A stretch of DNA of 30,941 nucleotides. Origin: RBG-16-64-43 sp964353865 (lineage in GTDB: Bacteria; Chloroflexota; Anaerolineae; Anaerolineales; RBG-16-64-43). The translations under genes and the position numbers were made by a program. Every line of letters starts with the position of its first letter. The stretch's first letter is position 1. The DNA lies in contig CAYGXJ010000074.1 in NCBI GenBank assembly GCA_964353865.1, positions 1 through 30,941 of the forward strand. The letters are read 5' to 3'. The notes below the pieces were generated by a model that was not told where the DNA came from, did no database searches, and saw only the letters and a program-made list of their open reading frames with translations. Below, piece after piece: positions 15,907 through 23,392 of this stretch.

Positions 15907-16542
15907 ATGCCCAGCGACTCCGCCGCCCGCGCACTCAGCATCCTGCGCGATCCTCAGCAGTTTCAGTGGTACGTCATCCCGCTCTTCGCCCTGGTCGTCT
16001 ACGTCTACGCCAACGAGATTGAACGTCGCAGCTGGGATCTGGTTTTCGCCGGCCTGGCCTTCTGGGGCATGGATTGGTTCAACGAAATCTGGAACGGCCT
16101 GGTGTTTCATTTCACCCAGTATGCCCCGGTGTGGGGGGCGCCCGGCCCGACGGCCTTCCTCATTCTGATCGGACTCAACATCGAGATCTGCTTCATGTTC
16201 GCCATCGCCGGGATCACCTTCGCCAAAATGCTGCCGCGCGAGAAAGAGGCGCGCGTGCTCGGCATCCCCAATCGCCTGGCGTTCGCCATCGTGGGTTCCG
16301 CCTTCTGCGTGCTGGTGGAGGTGCTGCTCAATGCGGCCGGCGCGCTCACGTGGGACTACCCGTGGTGGAATGCGCGTGTGCCGTGGTTGATCTTCCTCAT
16401 CGGTTACTTCACCTTCTTCATCGTTTCATTCTGGGTTTTCGATATGACCTCGGTGCGCAGGAAGGCCGTGGTTGTCGGCGCCATCGGCGCGCTGGATGTG
16501 GTGAGCCTGGTCGTGTTCGGAGCGGTGCTGCATTGGATATAG
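15907..16542 (+). CDS. Multi-span integral membrane protein of unknown function
   Basis: The 211-residue protein has about six hydrophobic segments joined by short loops. Notable conserved-looking positions are WGMDWFNEIWNGLVFHF, with acidic and aromatic residues inside a span, and the loop TWDYPWWNARVPWL. The combination of D/E/N and Trp within helices suggests a ligand or ion pocket, but I do not recognise the family. The ATG at 15907 is preceded by GAGGAGG about 5 nt away, far better than any start upstream in the open frame. A tiny membrane ORF follows after 8 nt. The 260 nt upstream, shared with the divergent aldo/keto reductase, must hold the promoter, but no good box was found. Confidence 0.75.
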   Translation: MPSDSAARALSILRDPQQFQWYVIPLFALVVYVYANEIERRSWDLVFAGLAFWGMDWFNEIWNGLVFHFTQYAPVWGAPGPTAFLILIGLNIEICFMFAIAGITFAKMLPREKEARVLGIPNRLAFAIVGSAFCVLVEVLLNAAGALTWDYPWWNARVPWLIFLIGYFTFFIVSFWVFDMTSVRRKAVVVGAIGALDVVSLVVFGAVLHWI

Positions 16543-16550
16543 GCGCTGGC

Positions 16551-16658
16551 ATGGCATTCATTGCTTGGGGTGTCGCCATGCTGCTTCTGGTCCCGGTCAT
16601 CATGTGGGCGGGGCTTATCGGACGCGGGACGGCAAGACCATCTTTCGGTCGCACATGA
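16551..16658 (+). CDS. Possible 35-residue single-span membrane protein
   Basis: An ATG 8 nt after the preceding membrane protein opens a frame coding MAFIAWGVAMLLLVPVIMWA and then a polar, basic tail (LIGRGTARPSFGRT). It forms one clean transmembrane helix with positive charges after it. There is no strong Shine-Dalgarno, so it would depend on coupling to the upstream gene. Short membrane peptides are easily produced by chance in frames rich in hydrophobic codons, so this remains tentative. Confidence 0.35.
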   Translation: MAFIAWGVAMLLLVPVIMWAGLIGRGTARPSFGRT

Positions 16659-16748
16659 TCGACCGTTGAGGGAACGGCGATCGGTGCCGGAAGGGCTGCG
16701 CATGCACATTCTCAAGGCCAATCACTGGGCAGGGTTCACCGGCAAGCC

Positions 16749-17375
16749 ATGGTTGATGCTGCGTGGGGCGGCTCCATGAAGGATTTTGGCCGCACATCCC
16801 CTGTTGGCGATTTGATGCTCGAGCGGCTCATCGACGGAAACAAGCGATACGCCTCGGGCAAGTTGACCCATCCCAACCAGGCCTTTCGGCGCTGGTCTGG
16901 GCCACCGGACCGCCAGCAGCCCTTCGCCATGATCATCAGCTGCGCAGAGTCAGTTATCCCACCGGAAGTGGTTTTCGACTGCGGCGTGGGCGACCTCTTC
17001 GTGATACGCATCGCGGGGTTGGTGCTGAGCGAATCAGTACTTGCCAGCGTGGAGTTCGGCGTGCGCACCTGGCACATCCCCATCGTGATGGTGCTGGGGC
17101 ACTCCCATTGCTCGGTGGTGGCGGCCGCCTTGCGCGGCGACGACCCGCCCAGCCCCTTCGGGAGCCTGGCCGCCCGCCTGCGCCCCGCGCTCGAACGCTG
17201 CAAACGGACGCCGGGGGATGGGGTATCGAATGCCGGACGCGCCCAGGCGCAAGTCGTCGCCGAGTACTTGCGCGGAGCCGGGCAGGCCCTCGTAGGCAGC
17301 GGCGCCGCCGACCGGCTGCGCATCCTGGCCGCCTTCCTCAATCAGGGGTCGGGAATGGTCGAAGTCGTGGAGTGA
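16749..17375 (+). CDS. Beta-carbonic-anhydrase family protein with altered catalytic dyad
   Basis: This 208-residue protein (or 199 if the ATG at 16776 is used; neither start has a strong Shine-Dalgarno) aligns over its length with beta-carbonic anhydrases: LIDGNKRYASGKL, then FAMIISCAESVIPPE, VGDLFVIRIAG and VLGHSHCSVVAAAL. The three zinc ligands Cys65, His118 and Cys121 are present. Active beta enzymes read C-x-D-x-R at the first site, where Asp and Arg form the dyad that gates zinc-bound hydroxide; here the sequence is Cys-Ala-Glu-Ser-Val, so Asp is Glu67 and Arg is Val69. The usual RNAGN loop is RIAGL. Zinc binding is likely; CO2 hydration is doubtful. It could be a catalytically altered homologue with another role. 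A strong terminator follows. Confidence 0.8.
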   Translation: MVDAAWGGSMKDFGRTSPVGDLMLERLIDGNKRYASGKLTHPNQAFRRWSGPPDRQQPFAMIISCAESVIPPEVVFDCGVGDLFVIRIAGLVLSESVLASVEFGVRTWHIPIVMVLGHSHCSVVAAALRGDDPPSPFGSLAARLRPALERCKRTPGDGVSNAGRAQAQVVAEYLRGAGQALVGSGAADRLRILAAFLNQGSGMVEVVE

Positions 17376-17413
17376 CGCGCCTCGCCGCAGATTGTGGTCA
17401 ACGGGGAACCATG

Positions 17414-17441
17414 CGCGCCCACGCCGAAAGGCGTGGGCGCG
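17414..17441 (+). terminator. Rho-independent terminator between convergent genes
   Basis: A 12-bp perfect GC-rich stem (17414-17425 with 17430-17441) closes on a GAAA tetraloop. In the plus direction it is followed by GTCTTCTTCT, a moderate pyrimidine/T tract. It lies 38 nt after the carbonic anhydrase homologue and 34 nt beyond the stop of the convergent alcohol dehydrogenase, so it may serve both. Confidence 0.8.
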
Positions 17442-17475
17442 GTCTTCTTCTGAGAGTCGGCTTAAGCCCGCGCGA

Positions 17476-18636
17476 TCAGAGCGAGGCCTCGATGATCTCG
17501 GCCACCTCGGCGGAGGTCAGTTCAATCGGGTTGGCCTTGGTGCTGCTGGCCGCAAGCGATTTCTCGACCAGCGCGGGGATATCTTCGGAGGTGACGCCGT
17601 ATTGGGAAAGGGGAGCAATCTGCAGACGGCGGCACAACTCCTCCAACCATGTGAGACCGTCCTCCGGTGCGGCTGCGGAATCGCCCGTGAGCAATGCGGC
17701 CACCTCTTGCACGCGAGCCAGGCCCAGCGCATGGGGGGTACGCGCCTGCATGGCTCGCACGTTGATGCGCAGGGCGTGTGGCAGGATTTGCGCGCACAGC
17801 GCGCCGTGCGGCGCCGTGAACATCCCGCCCAGCGGTCCGGAAATGCCGTGCACGACGCCCAGCCCCGAGTTGGCCAAGCAGAGCCCGCCGAAGAGGGAGG
17901 CCAAAGCCATATCTTCGCGCGCCTCGGGGTCGCTGCCCGAGGCGTAGGCCCGTTCGAGCGAGCGCGCCACACGGCGCATCCCTTCTCGGGCCAGACTGTC
18001 GGTAAGGGGGTTGGCGTGGATGGAAAGGAACGGCTCGATGAGTTGGGTGAGCGCGTCCATCCCTGCGGCGGCCGTGACATCGGGCGGCGTGCTGTAGGTT
18101 AGCTCAGGATCGATAACCGCAACCCGCGGCAGCAAGAGTGGATGGCGGATGCTCACCTTGACCCGGTGTTCGGGCGAAAGCAGCACGGTGTTGCGCGTCA
18201 CCTCGCTGCCGGTGCCGGCCGTGGTGGGGATGGCGATGCAGGGCAGGGGAGGCACGCGGACGGGCAGGCCGCGCCCGATCACTTCCATGTAGTCGAGTGC
18301 AGGGCCGGGATTCGTGGCCAGCGCCGCCACGGCCTTAGCGCCATCCAGCACGCTGCCGCCGCCGATGCCGACGACCAGGTCGCAGCCGGACTGGCGTGCC
18401 AGAGAGGCGCCCTCGTCCGCCATCTGAATCGTCGGCTCGCCGGGAATCGAACACAATCCACAGGCAATGCCTGCCTCATCCAGGGCTGCCTGCAGTGCGT
18501 ACGCGCGAGCGGCCCGCGTGCCGTGCACCACCAACGCGTTGCGACCCAGACCGAGCACAAGCTGGGTGACCTGGTTGATCGTCCCGGCTCCGAAGAGGAT
18601 ACGCGCGGCGGTCGCAAACTCGAATGACAGCGTCAT
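17476..18636 (-). CDS. Iron-containing alcohol dehydrogenase
   Basis: The 386-residue protein starts MTLSFEFATAARILFGAGT, the typical opening of group III metal-dependent alcohol dehydrogenases. GIGGGSVLDGAKAVAAL is the dinucleotide-binding glycine motif, and AIPTTAGTGSEVTRNTVL is a hallmark of the family. The metal-binding part contains AAGMDALTQLIEPFLS and GVVHGISGPLGGMFTAPHGALC, with its Asp and His ligands. Relatives include 1,3-propanediol and lactaldehyde dehydrogenases and maleylacetate reductases, so the exact substrate is open. The ATG at 18636 overlaps the stop of the ABM gene as ATGA, showing translational coupling; the longer frame upstream merely runs antisense to that gene's end. 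It is the last gene of the dinB-ABM-ADH operon. Confidence 0.92.
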   Translation of the reverse strand: MTLSFEFATAARILFGAGTINQVTQLVLGLGRNALVVHGTRAARAYALQAALDEAGIACGLCSIPGEPTIQMADEGASLARQSGCDLVVGIGGGSVLDGAKAVAALATNPGPALDYMEVIGRGLPVRVPPLPCIAIPTTAGTGSEVTRNTVLLSPEHRVKVSIRHPLLLPRVAVIDPELTYSTPPDVTAAAGMDALTQLIEPFLSIHANPLTDSLAREGMRRVARSLERAYASGSDPEAREDMALASLFGGLCLANSGLGVVHGISGPLGGMFTAPHGALCAQILPHALRINVRAMQARTPHALGLARVQEVAALLTGDSAAAPEDGLTWLEELCRRLQIAPLSQYGVTSEDIPALVEKSLAASSTKANPIELTSAEVAEIIEASL

Positions 18637-18941
18637 CCCATCCCCGCGTTGCTCGGATGGCGGTCCTGATAGACAACTTTCGTGCGCGGATCGGTCATCA
18701 TAGAAGCAACGGCCTCGCGCCACTTGAGGTAGTGGGGGGTAGCCTGATGCTGGGCCGGCCCTTCGGCGGTGCGATAGGCCTCGAGCAGAATGAAGCGCGT
18801 GGGGTCATCGTTCTGTTGGTAAACCTCGAAACGCGCGATGCCCGGTTCTTGCTGGCTGTGCCGGGCGTTCTCGAGGGTCGCCTCCAGAAAGGCGGCGACG
18901 GCTTCCGGCTTAATGTGAATCTGAACGAATGCTACATCCAT
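18633..18941 (-). CDS. Antibiotic biosynthesis monooxygenase (ABM) domain protein
   Basis: The 102-residue protein reads MDVAFVQIHIKPEAVAAFLEA, then NARHSQQEPGIARFEVYQQ, and RFILLEAYRTAEGPAQHQ followed by TPHYLKWREAV. This is the ferredoxin-like ABM fold seen in YgiN quinol monooxygenase and LsrG. Members are cofactor-free oxygenases or isomerases acting on quinols, polyketides or small carbonyl compounds; the substrate here is unknown. The ATG at 18941 has GGAGGAG just upstream. It sits 22 nt after dinB and overlaps the alcohol dehydrogenase start by 4 nt, so it probably acts in the same step or stress response as that dehydrogenase. Confidence 0.87.
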   Translation of the reverse strand: MDVAFVQIHIKPEAVAAFLEATLENARHSQQEPGIARFEVYQQNDDPTRFILLEAYRTAEGPAQHQATPHYLKWREAVASMMTDPRTKVVYQDRHPSNAGMG

Positions 18942-18963
18942 CGGCTCCTCCGCGATTGCCCGA

Positions 18964-20154
18964 TCAGTCGTCGGATGCAGACAGGCTGCTTCCGCGCCGA
19001 ATGACCGAATCCCCGAAGCGTTCGCGCAATGCGTCAACGGCCGCGACCAGCTTGCGCTCCTTCTCGCCGGCCTCGTTCCACAATGCGAGCTGGCGGGCTG
19101 CCGGCCCCAGCCCAGTGACCCCAACCCCAATGAGGCGCACCGGCCTGGCCGGTACCCATGCCCGTTCGAAAAGTTGCAGCGCCGTCCCATAGATTTCATT
19201 GTCAAGGTCGGTCGGTTGCGGCAGAGTCGCCTGGCGGGTCAAGGTGGTGAAATCGGACCAACGCAGCTTGATCTTCACCGTGATTCCGCTCACCTCGTCG
19301 GCGCGTAGCCGGCGCGCCACGCGATCGGCCAGGCGGCGCAGAGTCCGCATGAGCTCCTGCCGATCGGCCACATCTCGTGTGAAAGTGGTCTCCTGACTCA
19401 CCGATTTGGCCGCCCATTCGGTCACCACCGGGTCATCGTCGCGCCCCTGGGCACGCAGCCACAACTCATGCCCGACGTGCCCCAGGTCATCTGCCAGCGC
19501 GGGTTCGGGGCGCGCGGCCAGGTCGCCGATGGTGTGAATGCCGAACTGGTTCAGGTGGGCCGCGGTCTTGGGCCCTACGCCCCACAAGGCTTCGACCGGC
19601 AGCGGTGCCAAGAAGGCGGCCTCCTCCCCTGGAGCAACAACGGTGATGGCCATCGGCGCATTGGGGCCGCGGTTGGCTGCCTTGCCGACGTCGGTGGCTA
19701 TCTTGGCGACCAGTTTGTTGCTGGCCGCGCCCAGCGATGCGGGGAGATGCAATTCGCTGTAGATACGCGCCTGCAGCCGCCCGGCGATTTCGCTCGGTGG
19801 GTCGGGGAGGTCTGAGACATCCAGGAAGGCCTCGTCGATGGAGAGCGGCTCCACCAGCGGAGTGAGATCTCCGATGCGTTGCATCACCTGATCCGAGAGG
19901 TCACTGTAATAGCCATGGCGCGGGGGGACGACCGTGAGTCCGGGGCAAAGCCGGATTGCGCGAGCCATGGGCATGGCCGAGCGCACCCCGTGCTGGCGTG
20001 CCGCGTAGGAACAGGATGAGACCACCCCACGCGCCTCGGGCCGGCCGCCGACGGCAAAGGCCGTGCCTCGCAGCGAGGGGTCCTTCAGTTCCTCGGCGGC
20101 GCAGAAGAAGGCATCCAGATCGAGATGGATGATCTTACGCGGCGGCTTGTGCAT
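18964..20154 (-). CDS. dinB: DNA polymerase IV (Y-family translesion polymerase)
   Basis: A 396-residue Y-family polymerase. The first metal-binding site is HLDLDAFFCAAEE (Asp12, Asp14, with the adjacent aromatic pair at the steric gate), and the second is SIDEAFLD (Asp107, Glu108). The thumb helix-hairpin-helix reads LWGVGPKTAAHLNQFGIHTIGDLA. The little-finger domain includes VSQETTFTRDV and RVARRLRADEVSGITVKIKLR. It copies past damaged template bases with low fidelity. The start was placed at the ATG at 20154, which gives the family's MxKxxRKIIHLDLD opening; the upstream frame has no family sequence. It leads an operon with an ABM protein and an alcohol dehydrogenase. No LexA-type operator was recognised upstream. 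Confidence 0.94.
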   Translation of the reverse strand: MHKPPRKIIHLDLDAFFCAAEELKDPSLRGTAFAVGGRPEARGVVSSCSYAARQHGVRSAMPMARAIRLCPGLTVVPPRHGYYSDLSDQVMQRIGDLTPLVEPLSIDEAFLDVSDLPDPPSEIAGRLQARIYSELHLPASLGAASNKLVAKIATDVGKAANRGPNAPMAITVVAPGEEAAFLAPLPVEALWGVGPKTAAHLNQFGIHTIGDLAARPEPALADDLGHVGHELWLRAQGRDDDPVVTEWAAKSVSQETTFTRDVADRQELMRTLRRLADRVARRLRADEVSGITVKIKLRWSDFTTLTRQATLPQPTDLDNEIYGTALQLFERAWVPARPVRLIGVGVTGLGPAARQLALWNEAGEKERKLVAAVDALRERFGDSVIRRGSSLSASDD

Positions 20155-20305
20155 GGAGCAACAGCCTCGTCGGAGCGTTCCCTCGACGCGAAGGGTGGGA
20201 GGGACCGGCTGGCGACAGTCTACTACGTCCGTGCCCAGGCCGGACGGGCCCTTCAATCGGTGACGCAATCCCGGCCGGGGAGTGGTCGAGGGTGGGGCTG
20301 CTCCG

Positions 20306-20788
20306 TCATGCCGGTGAGTGAGTGCCCCCGCTCACCTTTTCGCGCGCCAATCGCACGCTGTCTTCCGGCGCAACTTTGACGCGCGCGTCGAGAATCACTC
20401 CCCCTTCGTCGAGGACGAAATGACTGCGCAGGATTCCCTCAAACTTCTTCCCGTACAGGGTCTTCTCTCCCCAGGCTCCGTAGCGCGAGGCCACGGTGTG
20501 ATCCGGATCCGAGAGCAGGGTGAAGGGCAGCCGGTACTTGCTCTTGAAGCGCGTGTGCGACTCGGGAGAGTCCGGGCTGACCCCGACCACTACGGCCTCA
20601 ACCGATTCCAGGTCGGCATAGGCATCCCGGAATCCGCAGGCTTGCTTGGTGCAGCCCGGCGTGTCATCCTTTGGATAGAAGTAGAGGACTACCTTTCGGC
20701 CGCGCAGTGATGAAAGACGCACCTTGGCGCCTTCATCGCTGACAAGCTCGAAATCGGGCGCCATGTCGCCGGGTTTGAGCGGGGTCAT
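20306..20788 (-). CDS. bcp: Thioredoxin-dependent peroxiredoxin (Bcp/PrxQ)
   Basis: The 160-residue protein has the PrxQ signature. LKPGDMAPDFELVSDEG is followed by VVLYFYPKDDTPGCTKQACG, with the peroxidatic Cys46 and the resolving Cys51 five residues later, an atypical 2-Cys arrangement. GVSPDSPESHTRF and later YGKKFEGILRSHFVLDEGG complete the fold. It reduces hydrogen peroxide and organic hydroperoxides using thioredoxin in the cytoplasm. The ATG at 20788 has a GGAGAGAGGA purine tract immediately upstream. A TATGAT at about 20818-20823 (minus strand) could be its -10 box. It is separated by 150 nt from dinB, so it is probably transcribed on its own. Confidence 0.93.
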   Translation of the reverse strand: MTPLKPGDMAPDFELVSDEGAKVRLSSLRGRKVVLYFYPKDDTPGCTKQACGFRDAYADLESVEAVVVGVSPDSPESHTRFKSKYRLPFTLLSDPDHTVASRYGAWGEKTLYGKKFEGILRSHFVLDEGGVILDARVKVAPEDSVRLAREKVSGGTHSPA

Positions 20789-21195
20789 TCCTCTCTCTCC
20801 TTTCATTGGCTCGTCTATCATACTGCGCACACGATCCTGCTGCGCCATTGGCGCAGGTTTGTGACCGCGCGCTCGAATACGGCACACGCACCCGCCTGAC
20901 GGTCTCCATCACTTGCAGTATTCTCGGGTGAGCGCGCCCCGACCGCCCCACAGCCTGAGGAAGTCGGCAACTGTCCCGAGTCCGGAAAGGTGCAGTCGAT
21001 CGGCAACGGAGATAGGTTCGCGGTGTTGCTTCCTCTGCACAGCCCTGGCCCGATGATTGGGAGGGCACCCTGCCGGACGCGCCATTGAACAGAGGCCTGC
21101 CGAATTGAACGCGGGGCATCGTGAGGCAGCTCCCAGAGCTCAGAGGGAATCCTCGACGGGAGCTGCGTGGCGAGGTGGCCCAGGCGGACGCGGGC
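20789..21195. other. Intergenic region between the peroxiredoxin and ABC exporter genes
   Basis: About 400 nt lie between the peroxiredoxin start and the end of the ABC exporter gene, both on the minus strand. It holds the presumed peroxiredoxin promoter near 20820 and one short minus-strand frame (20909-21085), described separately. The rest shows no recognisable coding or RNA feature. Confidence 0.5.
20909..21085 (-). CDS. Possible 58-residue protein or gene remnant
   Basis: An ATG at 21085 opens a 58-codon frame with a basic N-terminus (RARAVQRKQHREP). A more protein-like second half reads ADRLHLSGLGTVADFLRLW. No Shine-Dalgarno precedes it and I recognise no family. It may be chance, a small peptide, or the decayed end of a former gene. 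Confidence 0.15.
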   Translation of the reverse strand: MARPAGCPPNHRARAVQRKQHREPISVADRLHLSGLGTVADFLRLWGGRGALTREYCK

Positions 21196-23115
21196 CTAAC
21201 GATAGGACTGGGCCTGCAAGGTGAACAATCGCGCGTACGTCCCGCCCAAGCGCAGCAGTTCCGCGTGCGTGCCCATCTCGCTCAGCGCGCCTTCTTCGAC
21301 CACGTAGATGCGGTCGGCCATGCGCACCGTCGAGAAGCGGTGGCTGATGAGCACTGCCATCCGGTCCGCCACCAGTTCGCGGAACTGGGTGAACACGCGT
21401 AGCTCATTCTCAGCGTCCAGCGCCGCGGTCGGTTCGTCGAGCACGAGCAGCTCACACTCGCGCATGAAGGCTCTGGCGAGCGCGATCTTCTGCCACTCGC
21501 CACCGGAGAGATCGCGGCCGTTATGGAACCAGCGGCCCAGGGTTGTCTCGTAGCCCTCCGGCAGTCCGCGGATGACCTCATCCGCCCCGCTCTTGGCGGC
21601 TGCACCCTCGATACGTGGCCGGTCCTCCAAAGCCTCGATCTGGCCGAAGCCTACGTTTTCGAAGGCGGGCAGGTGGTAGTGGACGAAGTCTTGGAAGATG
21701 ACGCCGATACGCCGCCGCAACTCCACCGGGTCAATCTCGCGCAGGTCAACCCCGTTAAGGAGGATCGCCCCGCGCTCCGGGTCGTACAGGCGCGTGAGCA
21801 GCTTGATGAGGGTGGTCTTGCCGGCGCCGTTCGGGCCCACCAAGGCGATCTTCTCCCGCGGGTGAATGCTGAGGTCGATGGCGCGCAGCGCCCACGACTC
21901 CTGGGCCGGATAACGGAACCACACATCGCGGAACTCGATGCCGCGCTGGGTTGTAGCGGGCACGGGCTGCGGGCTGCGCGCGACCGGCATGAGCGGGGTG
22001 AGCGCCAGGAAGCTGAACAAGTTGCTCATGAACAAGCCGTTCTCGTACAACTCGCTCAACCCGTAGACGATGGCTTCGAAGGTGGTTTGGCTGCTGCGGA
22101 AGATGCTCAAGTACATGGTCATATCGCCCAGGCTGATCGACCCGCCCACCGCGCGCCAGACAATCCACGCATAGGCGCTGTAGTATGAGAGCGTCGCCAG
22201 CATGCCCCAGCCCAGCGAGGCCAGGCTGCGGCGCTGGGCGATGTCCTGATCCTCTTTGAGGAATTTCCAGAACAGACGGGCATAGCGCGCCAACAACGGT
22301 TCGCCCAGCCCGAACAGTTTGATCTCCTTGACCGCATCGTAGTCCGTAAGCAGATGCTCGAGATACGAAAGCTTGCGAAACTCCGGCGCGCGCCACGAGA
22401 GAACGCGGAAGTTGAGCTCCGCGAATTGGCTTTGGGCGACGAAGGCGGGCAGGGTGGCCAGAAACAGGACGGCCGCCAGCAGCGGATTGAAGCGCAAAAG
22501 CAGCGCCGCGAACGAGAGCAAGGTGATGATGTTCTGAACGAGGTAGAACCCGCCGTTGACGATCTGCAGACCGCGCCAATCTGCCTCGCGCCGCGCGTTC
22601 TGCAGTTTGTCGTAGTACTCGGCATTCTCGAAATGGGCCAGGTCGAGCTCGAGCGCCTTGCCGATGATGCGCGAGTTAATGCTCAGGTTGAGGCGCGAAT
22701 GCAGCACGTGCTCGGCCAAAGTGCGCACCTGGCCGATGAGCGACTGCGTGACAAGCAGCACAAATTCCATTGCCAGCAGCGGCAGCACCTGGCGCAAGCC
22801 GTCCATGGACGGCAGGTGTGCCGCAATAGCCGCCACGACACCGTCTACGATCAGCTTGCCGACCCAGGCTTGGGCCGCCGGGAGCAGTGCCCCGGTGAGA
22901 GTGCAGGCCGCCATGATGACCGCCGATGGCCGGTGGGCCTCCCAAACCAGGCCAAAGGCGCGTTGAACGTTGAGGGCCGCATCACCGATCTTGATGCGCC
23001 GCTCAGCCAGCGCGGCACGCAGTCTCTCGATTCGTGTGGGCATGCGGCGCATGATATCACGCGCGCACCCTGCGCGGAACATCCAAACCGCGGCCACGCC
23101 CAGCGGGCCCGGCAC
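21196..23115 (-). CDS. ABC exporter (fused membrane and ATPase domains)
   Basis: A 639-residue half transporter that presumably works as a homodimer. The membrane domain covers about residues 50-370. The ATPase domain has Walker A GPNGAGKTT, Q-loop VIFQDFVHYHLPAFENVGFG, Walker B LLVLDEPTAALD with its catalytic Glu, and switch His in LISHRFST. Its signature is LSGGEWQKIALARAF instead of LSGGQRQ. This form is found in a subgroup of putative peptide or lantibiotic exporters, but no peptide gene or modification enzyme is seen nearby. The GTG at 23115 is chosen because AAAAGGAGG ends 8 nt upstream; the internal ATGs at 23052 and 23043 lack a ribosome site. It is divergent from the sugar-binding protein gene, with 277 nt shared between them. 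Confidence 0.9.
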   Translation of the reverse strand: MPGPLGVAAVWMFRAGCARDIMRRMPTRIERLRAALAERRIKIGDAALNVQRAFGLVWEAHRPSAVIMAACTLTGALLPAAQAWVGKLIVDGVVAAIAAHLPSMDGLRQVLPLLAMEFVLLVTQSLIGQVRTLAEHVLHSRLNLSINSRIIGKALELDLAHFENAEYYDKLQNARREADWRGLQIVNGGFYLVQNIITLLSFAALLLRFNPLLAAVLFLATLPAFVAQSQFAELNFRVLSWRAPEFRKLSYLEHLLTDYDAVKEIKLFGLGEPLLARYARLFWKFLKEDQDIAQRRSLASLGWGMLATLSYYSAYAWIVWRAVGGSISLGDMTMYLSIFRSSQTTFEAIVYGLSELYENGLFMSNLFSFLALTPLMPVARSPQPVPATTQRGIEFRDVWFRYPAQESWALRAIDLSIHPREKIALVGPNGAGKTTLIKLLTRLYDPERGAILLNGVDLREIDPVELRRRIGVIFQDFVHYHLPAFENVGFGQIEALEDRPRIEGAAAKSGADEVIRGLPEGYETTLGRWFHNGRDLSGGEWQKIALARAFMRECELLVLDEPTAALDAENELRVFTQFRELVADRMAVLISHRFSTVRMADRIYVVEEGALSEMGTHAELLRLGGTYARLFTLQAQSYR

Positions 23116-23392
23116 CGGGGTATCCTCCTTTTGTGGCTTGAGCCATTCTCCGCGGTCGTCTATACTCGGAAGGGCAGCTTACGACCCGGCCGGTTGCAGG
23201 AACTAACGCTCGTCAATGCGGCAAAAAGCCACCGGAATTGTGGGCAAAGCCTCTCAGTCTGAGCATCCTGCCGCGGCCGCCACTCCTGGCTTGGGTCAAG
23301 TTGTAGGCGTACGGCACCCGAGGCGCGGCAATGCAGCACCGTGCGTCATTCCCTTCAAAGCGGAAGACCGACATCACGGCCGAGGTGAAACC

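Noticed and set aside
15647..15934. N-terminal extension of about 95 residues on the aldo/keto reductase
   Set aside because: The open frame continues upstream, but the ribosome site at 15646 and the standard family length place the start there.
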